A stretch of 64,000 nucleotides of DNA, from the NCBI RefSeq assembly GCF_000970305.1, contig NZ_CP009517.1, positions 1,426,001-1,490,000 of the forward strand. Direction: 5' to 3'. The position numbers and the translations under genes were made by a program. The notes under the pieces were generated by a model, which did not search any database, was not told the origin of the DNA, and saw nothing but the letters and a program-made list of their open reading frames with translations. The DNA comes from Methanosarcina barkeri 3 (GTDB lineage Archaea; Halobacteriota; Methanosarcinia; Methanosarcinales; Methanosarcinaceae). Shown piece after piece: positions 17,461 to 28,162 of the stretch. Each line of letters starts with the position of its first letter. Position 1 is the first letter of the stretch.

Positions 17461-19140
17461 TTAGTTTAACTCATTTTGATCTTTATCCCGGATTTCGACC
17501 CTGCGAATCTTTCCGCTAATGGTTTTTGGAAGTTCGTCCACAAACTCAATTATGCGCGGATACTTATAGGGGGCAGTGATACTTTTTACATGTTTCTGGA
17601 GCTCTTTTTTAAGCTCTTCTCCAGGCGTGTATCCTTTTGTGAGCACAACGGTTGCCTTGATAACCTGACCTCTTACAGGATCAGGAGCACCTGTAATTGC
17701 GCATTCGAGTACTGCAGGGTGCTGGATAAGGGCGCTTTCCACTTCAAAAGGCCCGACTTTATATCCTGAGGTCTTTATGATATCGTCAGCTCTACCCACA
17801 AACCACAAGTAGCCATCTTCGTCCTTCCAGGCCATATCCCCTGTATGATAATAGCCATCGTGCCATGCTTCCTTAGTTTTCTCAGGATCTTTCCCATAGT
17901 GGACGAAGAGTCCTACAGGTTTTTCTTCCTTTGTGTTGATTACGAGTTCTCCTTCTTCCCCTACTTCACAGAGTCTTCCGTCTCTGTCCATCAGTTCAAT
18001 TTTATATCCAGGAGATGGCCTTCCGATAGACCCTGGTTTTGGTTCCATCCAGGGGTATGTTGCTATACTTACAACGGTTTCAGTTTGCCCGAACCCTTCC
18101 ATAAGCTTTATTCCGGTGAACTCAAGGAACCGGTAAAATACTTCCGGATTAAGAGGTTCGCCTGCAACAACCGCATATTTAAGGGTACCAAAATCGTATT
18201 TTGAGAGATCTTCCTTAATTAGGAACCTATAGATTGTCGGAGGAGCACAAAAAGTTGTAACCCCATACTTAGAGGCTTTTTCAAGCATAGTCCTGGCTTC
18301 AAATCTGTCATAGTCATAAACAAAGACCGCACAACCTGCGATCCATTGGCCATATAGTTTTCCCCATACGCATTTTCCCCAACCGCTGTCTGCAACAGTG
18401 TAATGCAACCCGTCATCTTCCACATTCTGCCAGTACTTTGCGGTAAGAATATGCCCTAGAGGGTAGGTAAAGTCGTGTTCTACCATTTTTGGGAAACTGG
18501 CTGTTCCTGAAGAGAAATAGACAAGAGAAACATCGCTGTTTTTTGTAGCAGCATCTCCCGAAGGACGTTTGAAATCAGGAGAGGCTTCTTCGAGTTCTTT
18601 TTTGAAATCAATCCAGCCTTCCCGGACATTATCTCCTACGACCGCTTTTTTGAGCGTGATATTTCCGCATTCGGAGTGTGCTTCATCTACCTGTTCTGGA
18701 ACTCCGTCTTCCGATATGCAGACGATCATCTTCAATCCGGCTTTTTTAATCCGGTATACAATGTCTCGTGTCTTGAGCATATGGGTTGCGGGTACAGCAA
18801 TGGCTCCCAATTTATGCAGTGCAATGATACAATACCAGAACTCATACCGGCTCTTTAAGGTGAGCATTACGTAGTCGCCTTTACCTATCCCATGCTTTGC
18901 AAAAAAATTTGCGGTTTTATCACTGTAGTACTTCAGGTCTTTAAAAGTAAAGATTCTCTCTTCCCCATTATCGTCACACCAGATCATTGCGATCTTTTCA
19001 GGGAGATCTCTTGCATAGGTATCGACTACATCATAGGCAAAGTTGAAGTTTTCAGGAACAAGGATTTTAAAATTTTTCTCAAAATCCTCATAGGATTCAA
19101 AGTCAGTTTTAGAAACAAATTGGCTGAGCAAAGAAGTCAT
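17461..19140 (-). CDS. AMP-forming medium/branched-chain acyl-CoA synthetase
   Basis: Activates a carboxylic acid with ATP and CoA through an acyl-adenylate. 559 residues with the adenylate-forming motifs: [14 protein letters not shown] (variant phosphate loop), [31 protein letters not shown] (hinge region) and the catalytic lysine in KTISGKIRR. The closest known relatives are archaeal medium-chain acyl-CoA synthetases of Methanosarcina, which prefer short branched acids such as 2-methylpropionate. The ATG at 19140 has GGGTG 7 nt upstream; a GTG at 19149 is less likely. The neighbouring Vor-type operon on the same strand could use its product, isobutyryl-CoA. Confidence 0.88.
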   Translation of the reverse strand: MTSLLSQFVSKTDFESYEDFEKNFKILVPENFNFAYDVVDTYARDLPEKIAMIWCDDNGEERIFTFKDLKYYSDKTANFFAKHGIGKGDYVMLTLKSRYEFWYCIIALHKLGAIAVPATHMLKTRDIVYRIKKAGLKMIVCISEDGVPEQVDEAHSECGNITLKKAVVGDNVREGWIDFKKELEEASPDFKRPSGDAATKNSDVSLVYFSSGTASFPKMVEHDFTYPLGHILTAKYWQNVEDDGLHYTVADSGWGKCVWGKLYGQWIAGCAVFVYDYDRFEARTMLEKASKYGVTTFCAPPTIYRFLIKEDLSKYDFGTLKYAVVAGEPLNPEVFYRFLEFTGIKLMEGFGQTETVVSIATYPWMEPKPGSIGRPSPGYKIELMDRDGRLCEVGEEGELVINTKEEKPVGLFVHYGKDPEKTKEAWHDGYYHTGDMAWKDEDGYLWFVGRADDIIKTSGYKVGPFEVESALIQHPAVLECAITGAPDPVRGQVIKATVVLTKGYTPGEELKKELQKHVKSITAPYKYPRIIEFVDELPKTISGKIRRVEIRDKDQNELN

Positions 19141-19422
19141 TCTGGACACCCGTTTTATCTATTTATATATAGCTTCTAGATTTATGAAGGCTACACGCCA
19201 TTACTTGAGTTTCAAGGTTTTAGCCCGGACATAGAATTTCTTACGCATTTTTATCGGATTTGAAACAAGTAATATTAACTCAAATAACATAATTCAAACT
19301 ACATCAACTCGAATCAAGTTAATCTGAACTGCGTTTAACCGAATTATCTGGATCTAATTGAGTTCACCAAGTTATGTTTAATCGAACAATATCAAGCCAG
19401 GTTGAATTAACGGATTAAATTA

Positions 19423-19977
19423 TTACATTATAACTGCCAGGAACTTGGCTGACTTTCCTTCCAGGGCTTCCATAGCGTGTTCGTAAGTGGAGTCAAAGTA
19501 AATTGAGTCTCCTTCATTCAGAATCAGCTCATTATTGTGAATATAGACTTTCAGGCTTCCTTCCAGCACATAGTTAAACTCCTGCCCAGGATGGGAGTTA
19601 GTCTCAGGTTTTGTCCCGTATGGCTTGGGTTCGACTGTAACTACAAAAAATTCAGCCTTTTTATGAATGAATTTTTCAGCCAGGTTCTGGTACTTGTACT
19701 GCTTCCTCCTCTCAACGTTGACCCCTTTTCCATCCCGTGTAACTGTGAATATATTCATACGTGGCTCTTCCCCTGTAAGAAGAGTAGCCATATCCACACG
19801 CAGCTTGTGTGCAATTTCAAAAAGTATACTTGCCGGAATATCCTCAGTTCCATCTTCATATCTTCCATAAGTTTCATCGGATACTTTTAGATATTCTGCC
19901 ATGTCTTTGACCGTGAAATCCGAGAGTTCACGCAGTTCATGTACTCGATCTGCAATTTCTTTTATTTTTTCCTGCAT
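19423..19977 (-). CDS. XRE-family HTH-cupin transcriptional regulator
   Basis: 184 residues. Residues 5-62 form a helix-turn-helix of the lambda-repressor type ([23 protein letters not shown]). Residues 105-184 form a cupin barrel ([19 protein letters not shown], then [18 protein letters not shown]), likely a ligand sensor. It lies 270 bp upstream of, and on the same strand as, the acyl-CoA synthetase. Genes of this type are often found beside such synthetases, so it may control it. No operator was identified. The start follows TATCATGCAGG with a poor RBS. Confidence 0.85.
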   Translation of the reverse strand: MQEKIKEIADRVHELRELSDFTVKDMAEYLKVSDETYGRYEDGTEDIPASILFEIAHKLRVDMATLLTGEEPRMNIFTVTRDGKGVNVERRKQYKYQNLAEKFIHKKAEFFVVTVEPKPYGTKPETNSHPGQEFNYVLEGSLKVYIHNNELILNEGDSIYFDSTYEHAMEALEGKSAKFLAVIM

Positions 19978-20799
19978 GATACGTATTCTCCAGCTGAATT
20001 TTTCAAGAATTAACTAAGATCTACTTAAAAACCTTTGTCTTTACGGATTTTATACCTGCTTTACAGAGATTTTTCTTCCAGACCCATTGAGAATTATAAT
20101 TAATATACGTTATCATTTATTTCTATAGTCTTATTTTTTGTAATAAGTATATCGAAGAACTGAATCCTGGCAGATTCAAACATACAGCTTTAGAAATAAG
20201 ACCATTTTACCGGGTTTATCAATAGTAAAGTTGTTTCATAACATTCGGAAAATAATGTTTAAAGTCCAATTAATGTTTAACTTCTCTTTTTAACTTCTGT
20301 TTAGAACTTGTGCTTTTTAACATACGTTTTGTGCTTTTTAACATATATTATTAGTTAGTGCAACTGGGATGATGTTAACCAAATCAGATTTAATCGAATT
20401 AGATTTAATCGAATCAGATTTAACTGAACAGGGTTTAAATGAACTAACCTTAACCGAATCAAGCTTAACCGAATCAAGCTTAACCGAATCAAGCTTAACC
20501 GAATCAAGCTTAACCGAATCAAGCTTAACCGAATCAGACTTTAAGTTTTAGATCATATTTTGGAATTTAAACTTAACCCTATAACTCATTAGAGGATTTA
20601 TACTGTTACTTGTTTCACTTTTCACTACACAATTTTATATGTTAGGTATTTTGAAGAGAAAAAGTCTTCAAAGACCTATTTTTCCAAACAGAACTTTCTT
20701 GTAACTTTTAATTTTTATTTCTATTCTTTAATATTTGTTTAAATCAACAATTTTATATGCATCCTTTTAAAAAATAATTCTGTAAATTCCTGGATTGAT
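19978..20799. other. Non-coding gap upstream of surface protein gene
   Basis: About 820 bp of AT-rich DNA, including the repeat at 20378-20541. A 60-codon frame over the repeat (LTESS repeats) is only the repeat read in frame. The last 150 bp should hold the promoter of the 529-aa surface protein. Confidence 0.55.
20378..20541. repeat. 15-bp tandem repeat AAGCTTAACCGAATC
   Basis: Five perfect copies at 20461-20535, flanked on the left by degenerate TTTAATCGAATCAGA variants. The unit length is a multiple of three, which creates the false open frame mentioned for this gap. Similar AATCGAAT-type variants occur near 19260-19390. Confidence 0.93.
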
Positions 20800-22389
20800 A
20801 TGTGGGTTAATATGACAGAAATTCGAACTTTCAGACGGATATGCTTTTTTGCAATTTTTCTGGTTCTGGTTCTTATGTCAGAGACCGGAGCAGTAGAAAA
20901 TTATGTTTCCCCAGGAGAATCGATTCAGGAAGCAGTAGATAATGCTTTTCCAGGTGACACTATTCTTGTGAAGCCCGGAGAATATAATGAAAGCATTCAA
21001 ATCGATCAGGATAACCTGACAATAATCTCGTACTCGAAAAATTCTTACGATACGATTATTACCGGAAAGAATAGGGAGAGCAGTATATTCAAAATAATTG
21101 CCAGCAATGTGACAATCAGCGGTTTCTCAATAACCGACAGTAAGTATGGAATTTACCTGAATGGCGCTCAAAACTGTATCATAAATAACAGCATTATCTC
21201 GGGGAATAATATCGGGATCTGTCTGTTTAAGTCCGAAAACAATACCTTGAGCAATAATACCGTATCTTCAAACGCCGATTGCGGAATCAAGTTGTCTGCC
21301 TCTTCAAACAATACGATATATAACAATTTCTTCAATAATACAAATAATGCCAGGGACAGTAAACTCAATACCTGGAACCGGATCTCAGGCAACTGCTGGA
21401 GTGATTATACAGGTCAGGACGAGGACGGAGATAATATCGGCGATACTGCATATGCCGTAAACCGCCTCACGAAGAGTATGGACTACAGACCATTAATGAA
21501 TTTCATTCCGGAACTTCCCGTGATGCCAGAAGCAATTTTTACTTCCAATGTGACAGTAGGATACGCGCCTCTTACGGTTGAGTTTACGGAAATCTCAGAA
21601 AACGCCAGCTCACTGTTATGGAGCCTTGGAAACCTGGAAGTTTCGACCTCTTCGGATTTTTCGCATACTTTTGTCAACGAAGGTAACAATACAGTTACCC
21701 TGAATGTCACGAATGAGAATGGCAGTGATTCGGCCAACGTGGTTATTAATGTTTTGAAAGCTCCGGACCCTTCAGTTCCAATATTTCCTGAGGCTAAGTT
21801 TGGTACTAATGTGACAATCGGGCATGTTCCGCTTACTATCCAGTTTTTTGATCTTTCCAGGAATGCAGCCTCGCTGTCATGGAACTTTGGAGATGGAAAG
21901 AAGTCTTACTGCCCGGAACCAAAACATACTTTCTGCTGTCCAGGAAATTATACGGTTTCCCTTACTGCAAAGAATGATAATGGTAGTTCCTCAGCCTGCG
22001 TTATTATTCAGGTCCTGAAGTCAATAAACCAGTCCTCGATCGAAAACACCGTTAGTCCGGAAGATGCCTCATCCATTGTTAATTCGGAAGATACCGGAAA
22101 CTCAGGCTTAAGTCGCAGAAACGAGGGTGACCGTACCAGGGGATTTCTGAATATGAAAAGTTTTGAGTCTGTTGAGAACTTCGTCCTGTTTTTTACTGGA
22201 ACTCAACCGCTTGCGGAAGTGGAACCACAGGTAGAGCATAAAATTCTCAGACTTGATGATACTATTAAAAACCTTACCGAAGATTCAGTATCCAGAAGTA
22301 AAGTAAGAAATATTTCTATGCGTACTATATTTTTCGGATTCCTTGTAATAGCTCTTGGACTCTCCACGTTTAAAAGAGGAAGAAAATAA
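20800..22389 (+). CDS. Cell-surface protein: beta-helix (NosD/PbH1) plus two PKD domains
   Basis: 529 residues with an N-terminal signal peptide (hydrophobic at residues 14-28). Residues 34-215 are parallel beta-helix repeats of the NosD type (SIQEAVDNAFPGDTILVKPG, then repeated ..N..SNN.. turns). Residues 240-320 and 327-405 are PKD domains (VEFTEISENAS; WNFGDGKKSYCPEPKHTF). A polar, Asn/Ser-rich stretch is followed by a C-terminal membrane helix (IFFGFLVIALGL) and basic tail, so the protein should be anchored in the membrane facing out. Many N-glycosylation sequons (NNT, NNS) are present. An in-frame ATG at 20812 is an equally good start. Ligand unknown. Confidence 0.85.
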   Translation: MWVNMTEIRTFRRICFFAIFLVLVLMSETGAVENYVSPGESIQEAVDNAFPGDTILVKPGEYNESIQIDQDNLTIISYSKNSYDTIITGKNRESSIFKIIASNVTISGFSITDSKYGIYLNGAQNCIINNSIISGNNIGICLFKSENNTLSNNTVSSNADCGIKLSASSNNTIYNNFFNNTNNARDSKLNTWNRISGNCWSDYTGQDEDGDNIGDTAYAVNRLTKSMDYRPLMNFIPELPVMPEAIFTSNVTVGYAPLTVEFTEISENASSLLWSLGNLEVSTSSDFSHTFVNEGNNTVTLNVTNENGSDSANVVINVLKAPDPSVPIFPEAKFGTNVTIGHVPLTIQFFDLSRNAASLSWNFGDGKKSYCPEPKHTFCCPGNYTVSLTAKNDNGSSSACVIIQVLKSINQSSIENTVSPEDASSIVNSEDTGNSGLSRRNEGDRTRGFLNMKSFESVENFVLFFTGTQPLAEVEPQVEHKILRLDDTIKNLTEDSVSRSKVRNISMRTIFFGFLVIALGLSTFKRGRK

Positions 22390-22532
22390 GTTAAACAAGT
22401 TAATACTTACAGTTAATGTTCGCAGTTAATACTGAAGGAAAAAACTTTTCTCAATTGAAAAATAGTCTCTTAAGTGAAGTTTCCAATCTCGCTTCCACTT
22501 TGTTTATAGGGTCCTGATTTCTGGTAGAAGAT

Positions 22533-23036
22533 TCAGTAAATGCTTACTCCTTTGACTGAGGGAAGTTCAAGGATTTTGTCAACAAGTTCTCCAGGGACTT
22601 TCTTGTCGGTAACAATTGTAAGCCTTGGATTATCAGTTAGATAAGGATCATCCGAAACAGCCTGGCGGATGCTCACTTTGCTTCCTGAGATCAGGCCTGC
22701 AACCTCAGCAAGAATGCCCACGTCAGCGGCATCTTCAGGAATAATAATAATTACTCCCAGGCCAAGCGAAGGAGCAACGTCTCTGAGGAAGGGAATAGAG
22801 TGAACATTTTTAAAAATTCTGCTTAGAAGCTCATCCGAAATAATGGTTTTTGTAGTTGCGTCAACTACTCGCCGGTCAACGCCTGCTTCTTTTGCAAGCT
22901 GGGTATGTGCAATCTCAATGCTTCCTGAGGTGACCTTCCCTTCTTCATTTACCTGAAACCCGCGTTCAAAAAGCAACTTAAGCACTTTTGCCTGCGCAGG
23001 GTATTTTTCAAACTTTTTGAGTAATGTCTGCCACAT
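22533..23036 (-). CDS. ACT-domain regulator of amino-acid metabolism (COG2150-like)
   Basis: 167 residues. The N-terminal half (residues 1-75) is a winged-helix-like segment (AHTQLAKEAGVDRRVVDATTKTI). Residues 92-167 form an ACT domain (GLGVIIIIPEDAADVGILAEVAGLISGSKVSIRQAV). Archaeal proteins of this layout are predicted amino-acid-responsive regulators; the ligand and targets are not known. It faces the YkgJ-type gene divergently across about 130 bp. The ATG at 23036 has no strong RBS. Confidence 0.8.
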   Translation of the reverse strand: MWQTLLKKFEKYPAQAKVLKLLFERGFQVNEEGKVTSGSIEIAHTQLAKEAGVDRRVVDATTKTIISDELLSRIFKNVHSIPFLRDVAPSLGLGVIIIIPEDAADVGILAEVAGLISGSKVSIRQAVSDDPYLTDNPRLTIVTDKKVPGELVDKILELPSVKGVSIY

Positions 23037-23167
23037 ATAAACTTAAGTTTAAACCAGGTTCCCTGATATATAGTTTCTTATTGCGATCCATTGTCAGTAT
23101 AGTAAAGTGTCTTCAGGGTGAGATCTCCGAATTATTCCTGGAATGAGTTGCAGCTTGCGTTAGTTTG

Positions 23168-24025
23168 ATGTACCAGCAGGGCACGATTATTTGCATGGAA
23201 GCTCCCAGCACAGGCAATAAGCCAAAATCAGAAAAAACAGGTTATCAGCACCTTCTTATTGCCGCTCTCCAGAAAGAAATAGAAATGGCTCGCAAACTTG
23301 ACCCTGAAAAACTTGCATCTGAAATCCGGAAAATCGGTTTCTCCTGCCAGCGCTGTGGAAAATGCTGCAGGCAGGCTTTTGGAGATAATAGAGTAGCTGT
23401 AATTCCTTCTGAAATTGAAAGAATCCAGGAGTATACAGATCTCTCAAAATTGGAGGTTGCAGGACCGTTTGTGATTGAGAGCCCTATCCAGGACGGAACA
23501 GAAAAGTCTGAAGAAAAATGTCCGGAAACTTCATTAATAGAATCGGAGGAAAATGAAGAGTCTTTTTCTCCTGACCTTCTCGAATCCCTTGAGGACTGTA
23601 TCGATTGTGAGGGCAAGGTTCATGCCTTTGGATGGATCCTCAGGCGGAAGAGGAATGGGGACTGTACTTTTCTTGAAAGAGATACGTACAAATGTCGGAT
23701 CTATCCAGTGCGCCCTATGCTCTGTAGCACTTACCCTTTTTATATAGAAGGGCTGAGACTACAGACCTGCGAATGTGAAGGTCTTGGATCTCCGATCTCT
23801 ATAGAAGACAGTCGAAAACTAGCAGAAAATCTTCTCTTCAGGTATATTTCGGAACTTGAGGACATGCTTAGCCTGTATGAGAATTTTGTGGACTTCAGGA
23901 GAGGAGAAAAGGGTCTCGAGCTTGCAAAAAAGAGCCTGAAAAAAGGTACATTCACATGTATAGTTCACGATAGTAGGGGAAGTATCGAAGTTATTGACGA
24001 AGTTATTGACGAAGTTATTGATTAA
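23168..24025 (+). CDS. YkgJ-type Fe-S/zinc cysteine-cluster protein
   Basis: 285 residues of the YkgJ family (CxxCxxCC), of uncertain function and predicted metal-cluster binding. FSCQRCGKCCRQ (about residue 60) is the signature, and later cysteines in DGDC..CRIYPVRPMLCSTYP and CECEGLG complete the set. An acidic, low-complexity insertion (residues 100-140) separates them. The C-terminus ends in a threefold 12-bp repeat coding VIDE. The start is uncertain: TTG 23165, ATG 23168, ATG 23195 and ATG 23285 are in frame, none with a strong RBS, and the conserved part begins after the last. Confidence 0.78.
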   Translation: MYQQGTIICMEAPSTGNKPKSEKTGYQHLLIAALQKEIEMARKLDPEKLASEIRKIGFSCQRCGKCCRQAFGDNRVAVIPSEIERIQEYTDLSKLEVAGPFVIESPIQDGTEKSEEKCPETSLIESEENEESFSPDLLESLEDCIDCEGKVHAFGWILRRKRNGDCTFLERDTYKCRIYPVRPMLCSTYPFYIEGLRLQTCECEGLGSPISIEDSRKLAENLLFRYISELEDMLSLYENFVDFRRGEKGLELAKKSLKKGTFTCIVHDSRGSIEVIDEVIDEVID

Positions 24026-24098
24026 TAGCGAGATCGACAAAGATGTCTATCTCCTAGTTTGATCAAGGTCCCTACATTAGTTGCATTTTCATTCCTTT

Positions 24099-27000
24099 TT
24101 ATCCTCTTTTGTACAAGAGTACGCTCAGAAGACAGACTATACCAGAGGTTATTTCAAATCCCGACGTTTTAGTGCTTTCTTTTCCAGAGGTGTTTGAACT
24201 TTGAGTTCTCTCAGGTGTCTGATCGATGTTTGCTGTTCTATTTCCAGCATTATTTTGTGTATCATCCACCGCTGACGGTGTTTTATTTCCAGCTGCGGGC
24301 TGTATTGCAGTTCTTGTTGCTGTAATTTTACCAGTTATTGCAAAAGGAGAGAATCCGAGTGTTTTAGCTGTAAAATATAAGTACTTGTCATCCTCTCCTA
24401 ACAGGTTAGTTGAAAGCTGGCTCCATTTCGTGTCATTGTACCTGTTAAGAGTGATCGAGGATTTGTCGATATTTTTATCCTGAATCCAGGTTTTTTCAAC
24501 CTTGAAATTTATGACCGCATTTACGATATTATTTGAATTCCCAAAACCGACATTTCCGACCCAGATGTTTAAATACTTGTAAACTTCGCCAGAAGGCAAT
24601 TCTGTAACTAGAGTCGACTTCCCTTTCAACATCTCAACAATAGTTGTTGTCTTTCCGTTTGTCTTCTTTGAATCGAAACTCAGATACATGACAGGAGTAG
24701 CCTTTTGTGGGAAGTTAAACTTTGCAGCGCTTCCACTTGTTATGAAAGTCTGTGAAATCTCTTTAGCCTCAATATTACTTTGAGATTCAGGAGATCCACC
24801 AACGCCAGCACTTCCACCTCCACCATTACTACTTCCACTTCTACTGCTGCCGCCGCTCGAACTGCTCTGGCCCTGTACAGTTATTGTAGCTAGTTTTGAG
24901 GACATCCCGTTTGCATTGCTTACTACAAGGTTAACATTATAGGTTCCTGCTGAAAAATAAGTATGGGTTGGGTTTTGCTCGGTTGAAGTATCACCATCTC
25001 CAAAGTCCCAGTTCCATCCTGTTGCGTTTTCTGAGATGTCTTTAAACTGAACTGAGAGAGGTGCAAAACCCTCACTGACATTGCTGCTGAAGTTAGCTAC
25101 TGGAAATACTGATTCTAGATCTGGGATGATTGCAAGTCCTCCAGGAGAAAACTCAATATTCACTTTTGCTGAAACAGTATCGTTTGAGGTGTCAATTACA
25201 GAGATATTGTTGCTATAATTGTTCTCATAATTGCCCTTGGTTACCACGTATACCTTTTTTCCATTAGGTGTGACTGCAATCTCTTCAGGATACTTTCCTA
25301 CATTCAATGTGGTTACAACTTTTCTTGTAGATGTATCAATTACAGAGACAAAGCCATCTCCATCAGTCACATATACCTTTGTTCCTGTTGGATTGACTAC
25401 AACTTCTTGAGGTCTTCTTCTTACATCCACCGTATCTATAACGGTATTTGTAGCTGTATCAATTACAGAGATATAGTAGTAGGTTGTCACATATACCTTT
25501 GTTCCATCAGGTGTGACTGCAACTCCCCAAGGATGTTCGCCTACATATACCGTAGATGTAACCATGTTAGTTGCTGTATCAATTACAGAAACCGTATATT
25601 CAGGGGTATTAGTATTACCAGAGTTCGTCACATATACCTTTTTTCCATCTGGAGCTACTGCAATTCCCATAGGAGTATTTCCTACAGGCACAGTGGCTAT
25701 AACAGTATCGTTTGCGGTGTCAATTATAGAAACTGTACCGTTGCCCTGGTTCGTCACATATACTTTTCTTCCATCCGGTGTGACTACAACTTCAGAAGGA
25801 CCACTTCTTACATCCACTGTAGTTGTAACCTTGTTTGTGGCTGTATCAATCACAGAAACATTGTTGTCCCAATAGTTCGCTACATATGCTGTTTTTCCAT
25901 CTGGTGTGACTGCAACTCCTTCAGGCCAACGTCCTACTTTCACAGATGTTATAACTAATCCTGTGGCTGTGTCAATTACAGAGAAAGCACCGTTATTCGT
26001 AATGTATACAAATGGCCATGTGGCTGAGACCCTTTTTCCAATAGTTATGTTAACAAGTTTGGAACTAGTATTGATTCCATTGCTAACTGTCAAATTAACG
26101 GTATAGTTTCCTGAAGTCTTGTACGCATATACAGGATTTTGTTTTATGGAGTCTGATATTCCATCACCATCAAAGTCCCAGTTCCATACAACTGCGTTTT
26201 TCGAAAGGTCTGTAAACTTGACAGCAAGGGGTGCAGGACCATTAGTGGCGCTGGCTGTAAAGTTTGCAGTGGGACTTACTGTATTCTGCAGACCGGACAG
26301 AGATACAAGAGGTAAATAGTCAAACTCGTCCTCATAGACGTTATAAGGATCCTCATAGACTTTATAAGGCAGGTCTCCAATCCCATCTCCATCCAAATCC
26401 ACGCAGATCTGGGAAAATCCGGTTCCATCGGGTTTTGCCCAGAAGTTTCCTCCAATGTAAGGACCTCCGGCAATATTACTGCCTGAAGTAAGTGAACTGT
26501 TCCAGGTATTCCCTGCGCCCTCTCCAAACCTTACGTTTACAGTGTTATTAAAATAATTATTATAGATCTGTTTGCCGCCTTCGTTGTACTGATCAACAAT
26601 CCCGCATTCTGCACTGGACGTTATCGTGTTGTTGACTATTTCAACGCCAAGACAGCCTTCACTTAAACTAATTCCTACACCACAGTATGATATTGTATTA
26701 TCATAAACTCCTGCTCCTCCCGTAAACGAGAGATGTATACCACATTGGCAGTCAGTAATCCTGTTATTACTAAAATTTACTCCCGTATCAAATGCACTAA
26801 TTCCGAGGGAACAATTTGAGATCGTATTACCTGATACTACATTATTTCTCCCACAACAGCCAATAATGATACCGCCGTTAGAAATTTTATTTCCGGCTAT
26901 TAAATTGCCTGATGACTCGGCTCCTTGCGTAATATAACCGTTTTCAATGGTGTTACCTATCAAATTATTCATATCGGCTTGATACGTAAATATCTCTTCG

Positions 27001-27494
27001 TTAAGCTCATCATTAAAAAATAAGTTCTCAGAAACGGTATTATAACTAGATCTATTAAGAAACACACCATTCTTGTTTTCAATGAAAATATTCCCCATAA
27101 TTGAGCAATTTCCAGCATTCTCAAGACAGATTCCACCTCTATGATCAGAAATCTCCTTATTAGTTCCTGTTATATTGAAGCCGCTAATTGTTACATTATC
27201 AGCTTTTATGAGAAAAACACTTTCACTCTCATCCAAAGGTTTTATTTGCACATTGTTATTTCTCGATTCCGACCTGACAGTTAGCCTTGTTATATTAATA
27301 AGAATGTTTTCAGTATAAGTTCCAGGTCTCACGATTATTGTGTCCCCTGGTATAGAATTATTAACAGCTTCCTGAATTGACCTGAAATCAGCTCCAGAAT
27401 CATCATCTACTGTAACTTCCTTTGCCGATGAAGTAGCTGAACTGGATATTATAAAAATAAAAATTATTAAAAGAATTTTTATTCGAGCTCTCAT
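24099..27494 (-). CDS. Large surface protein: beta-helix, PKD, YVTN beta-propeller, PKD, PGF-pre-PGF domain
   Basis: 1131 residues, secreted. Order: signal peptide (1-24); right-handed beta-helix (30-390, starting SIQEAVNNSIPGDTIIVRPG); PKD 1 (405-485, WNWDFDGDG); seven YVTN repeats of a beta-propeller (490-805, repeating VSVIDTATN..V..TV.VG..P.GVAVTPDG.KVYVTN); PKD 2 (815-890, WNWDFGDGDTSTEQNPTHTY); Ser/Gly linker; a PGF-pre-PGF type domain (about 915-1065); a Thr/Asn-rich stalk; and the C-terminal tail TSGFEITSGIVCLLSVLLYKRG's helix and basic end. The tail resembles a PGF-CTERM archaeosortase signal but has SGF where PGF is usual. Probably part of the cell envelope or an adhesin. Confidence 0.88.
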   Translation of the reverse strand: MRARIKILLIIFIFIISSSATSSAKEVTVDDDSGADFRSIQEAVNNSIPGDTIIVRPGTYTENILINITRLTVRSESRNNNVQIKPLDESESVFLIKADNVTISGFNITGTNKEISDHRGGICLENAGNCSIMGNIFIENKNGVFLNRSSYNTVSENLFFNDELNEEIFTYQADMNNLIGNTIENGYITQGAESSGNLIAGNKISNGGIIIGCCGRNNVVSGNTISNCSLGISAFDTGVNFSNNRITDCQCGIHLSFTGGAGVYDNTISYCGVGISLSEGCLGVEIVNNTITSSAECGIVDQYNEGGKQIYNNYFNNTVNVRFGEGAGNTWNSSLTSGSNIAGGPYIGGNFWAKPDGTGFSQICVDLDGDGIGDLPYKVYEDPYNVYEDEFDYLPLVSLSGLQNTVSPTANFTASATNGPAPLAVKFTDLSKNAVVWNWDFDGDGISDSIKQNPVYAYKTSGNYTVNLTVSNGINTSSKLVNITIGKRVSATWPFVYITNNGAFSVIDTATGLVITSVKVGRWPEGVAVTPDGKTAYVANYWDNNVSVIDTATNKVTTTVDVRSGPSEVVVTPDGRKVYVTNQGNGTVSIIDTANDTVIATVPVGNTPMGIAVAPDGKKVYVTNSGNTNTPEYTVSVIDTATNMVTSTVYVGEHPWGVAVTPDGTKVYVTTYYYISVIDTATNTVIDTVDVRRRPQEVVVNPTGTKVYVTDGDGFVSVIDTSTRKVVTTLNVGKYPEEIAVTPNGKKVYVVTKGNYENNYSNNISVIDTSNDTVSAKVNIEFSPGGLAIIPDLESVFPVANFSSNVSEGFAPLSVQFKDISENATGWNWDFGDGDTSTEQNPTHTYFSAGTYNVNLVVSNANGMSSKLATITVQGQSSSSGGSSRSGSSNGGGGSAGVGGSPESQSNIEAKEISQTFITSGSAAKFNFPQKATPVMYLSFDSKKTNGKTTTIVEMLKGKSTLVTELPSGEVYKYLNIWVGNVGFGNSNNIVNAVINFKVEKTWIQDKNIDKSSITLNRYNDTKWSQLSTNLLGEDDKYLYFTAKTLGFSPFAITGKITATRTAIQPAAGNKTPSAVDDTQNNAGNRTANIDQTPERTQSSNTSGKESTKTSGFEITSGIVCLLSVLLYKRG

Positions 27495-28162
27495 ATCTTT
27501 CCCTTAAATTCTAGATGTCTTATCCTCTAAGAAGTTATACAGATTACATTTTAATAATTTTTAAACATTTCTGTTGTCTATTTCCGAATAAATTCTTGAA
27601 TTGAATCTTTTTCAGGAATAGAGATTGAATCGAACTGAGCCGCGTAGAAATATGAGGATATTTCACGGAAAGCATAATAGAGGGATGAGAATTCTGGTTA
27701 CAGTGAAAAGAATTGAAACGAGGTAAAAGAAGATAGAAAGGCCGATAAAGATAGATCAATCCTGTATGTTAAACTCTGAATTCTGTGCCTTTGCTCTGAC
27801 TTCTTGCCGTAACTTAGATGAAGTATAAATAGAACTAATAACTTAAAAAGTAAAAACTTAAAAGAATGTCGACCTGATAAAAAAGATTTAATCCGAGGTC
27901 AGCGATTCGAATGCTTGCCGCCTGTGCGAACCAATCTTGAGTCATTCTTCACTGTTGACCTCTTGTTTACTCTCATTGTCGCCAAATTACCCAATTAGTC
28001 TAAATTTATTTAGCTTTCCTGATTATACTGTAAAGTTTGCCAACCAAGACTTTCTCATTTTTAAACATACTTGTCTTTAAATAAGCCTGAAAGATTTTTT
28101 AGTTCCTCTCGACCCTGCATCATCAATTAAATTTATTTATTAGAAAGAGCCAGTTATTCCCC
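27495..28162. other. Gap between surface protein and hydro-lyase
   Basis: About 670 bp, divergent promoter region. A 71-codon leftward frame at 27544-27759 has no protein-like features and no RBS. Otherwise nothing was identified. Confidence 0.55.

Noticed and set aside
4841-20541. CRISPR arrays
   Set aside because: The tandem arrays have direct head-to-tail units without unique spacers, and no cas gene is present.
20369-20551. 60-codon frame with LTESS repeats
   Set aside because: It is only a 15-bp DNA repeat read in frame; no RBS and no protein-like flanks.
25407-25958. Plus-strand frames of 120-183 codons over the YVTN region
   Set aside because: Antisense shadows of repeated DNA encoding the beta-propeller; Tyr/Cys/Ile-rich with no family pattern.
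27544-27759. 71-codon leftward frame in the gap before the hydro-lyase
   Set aside because: No RBS, no domain, and composition like AT-rich non-coding DNA.
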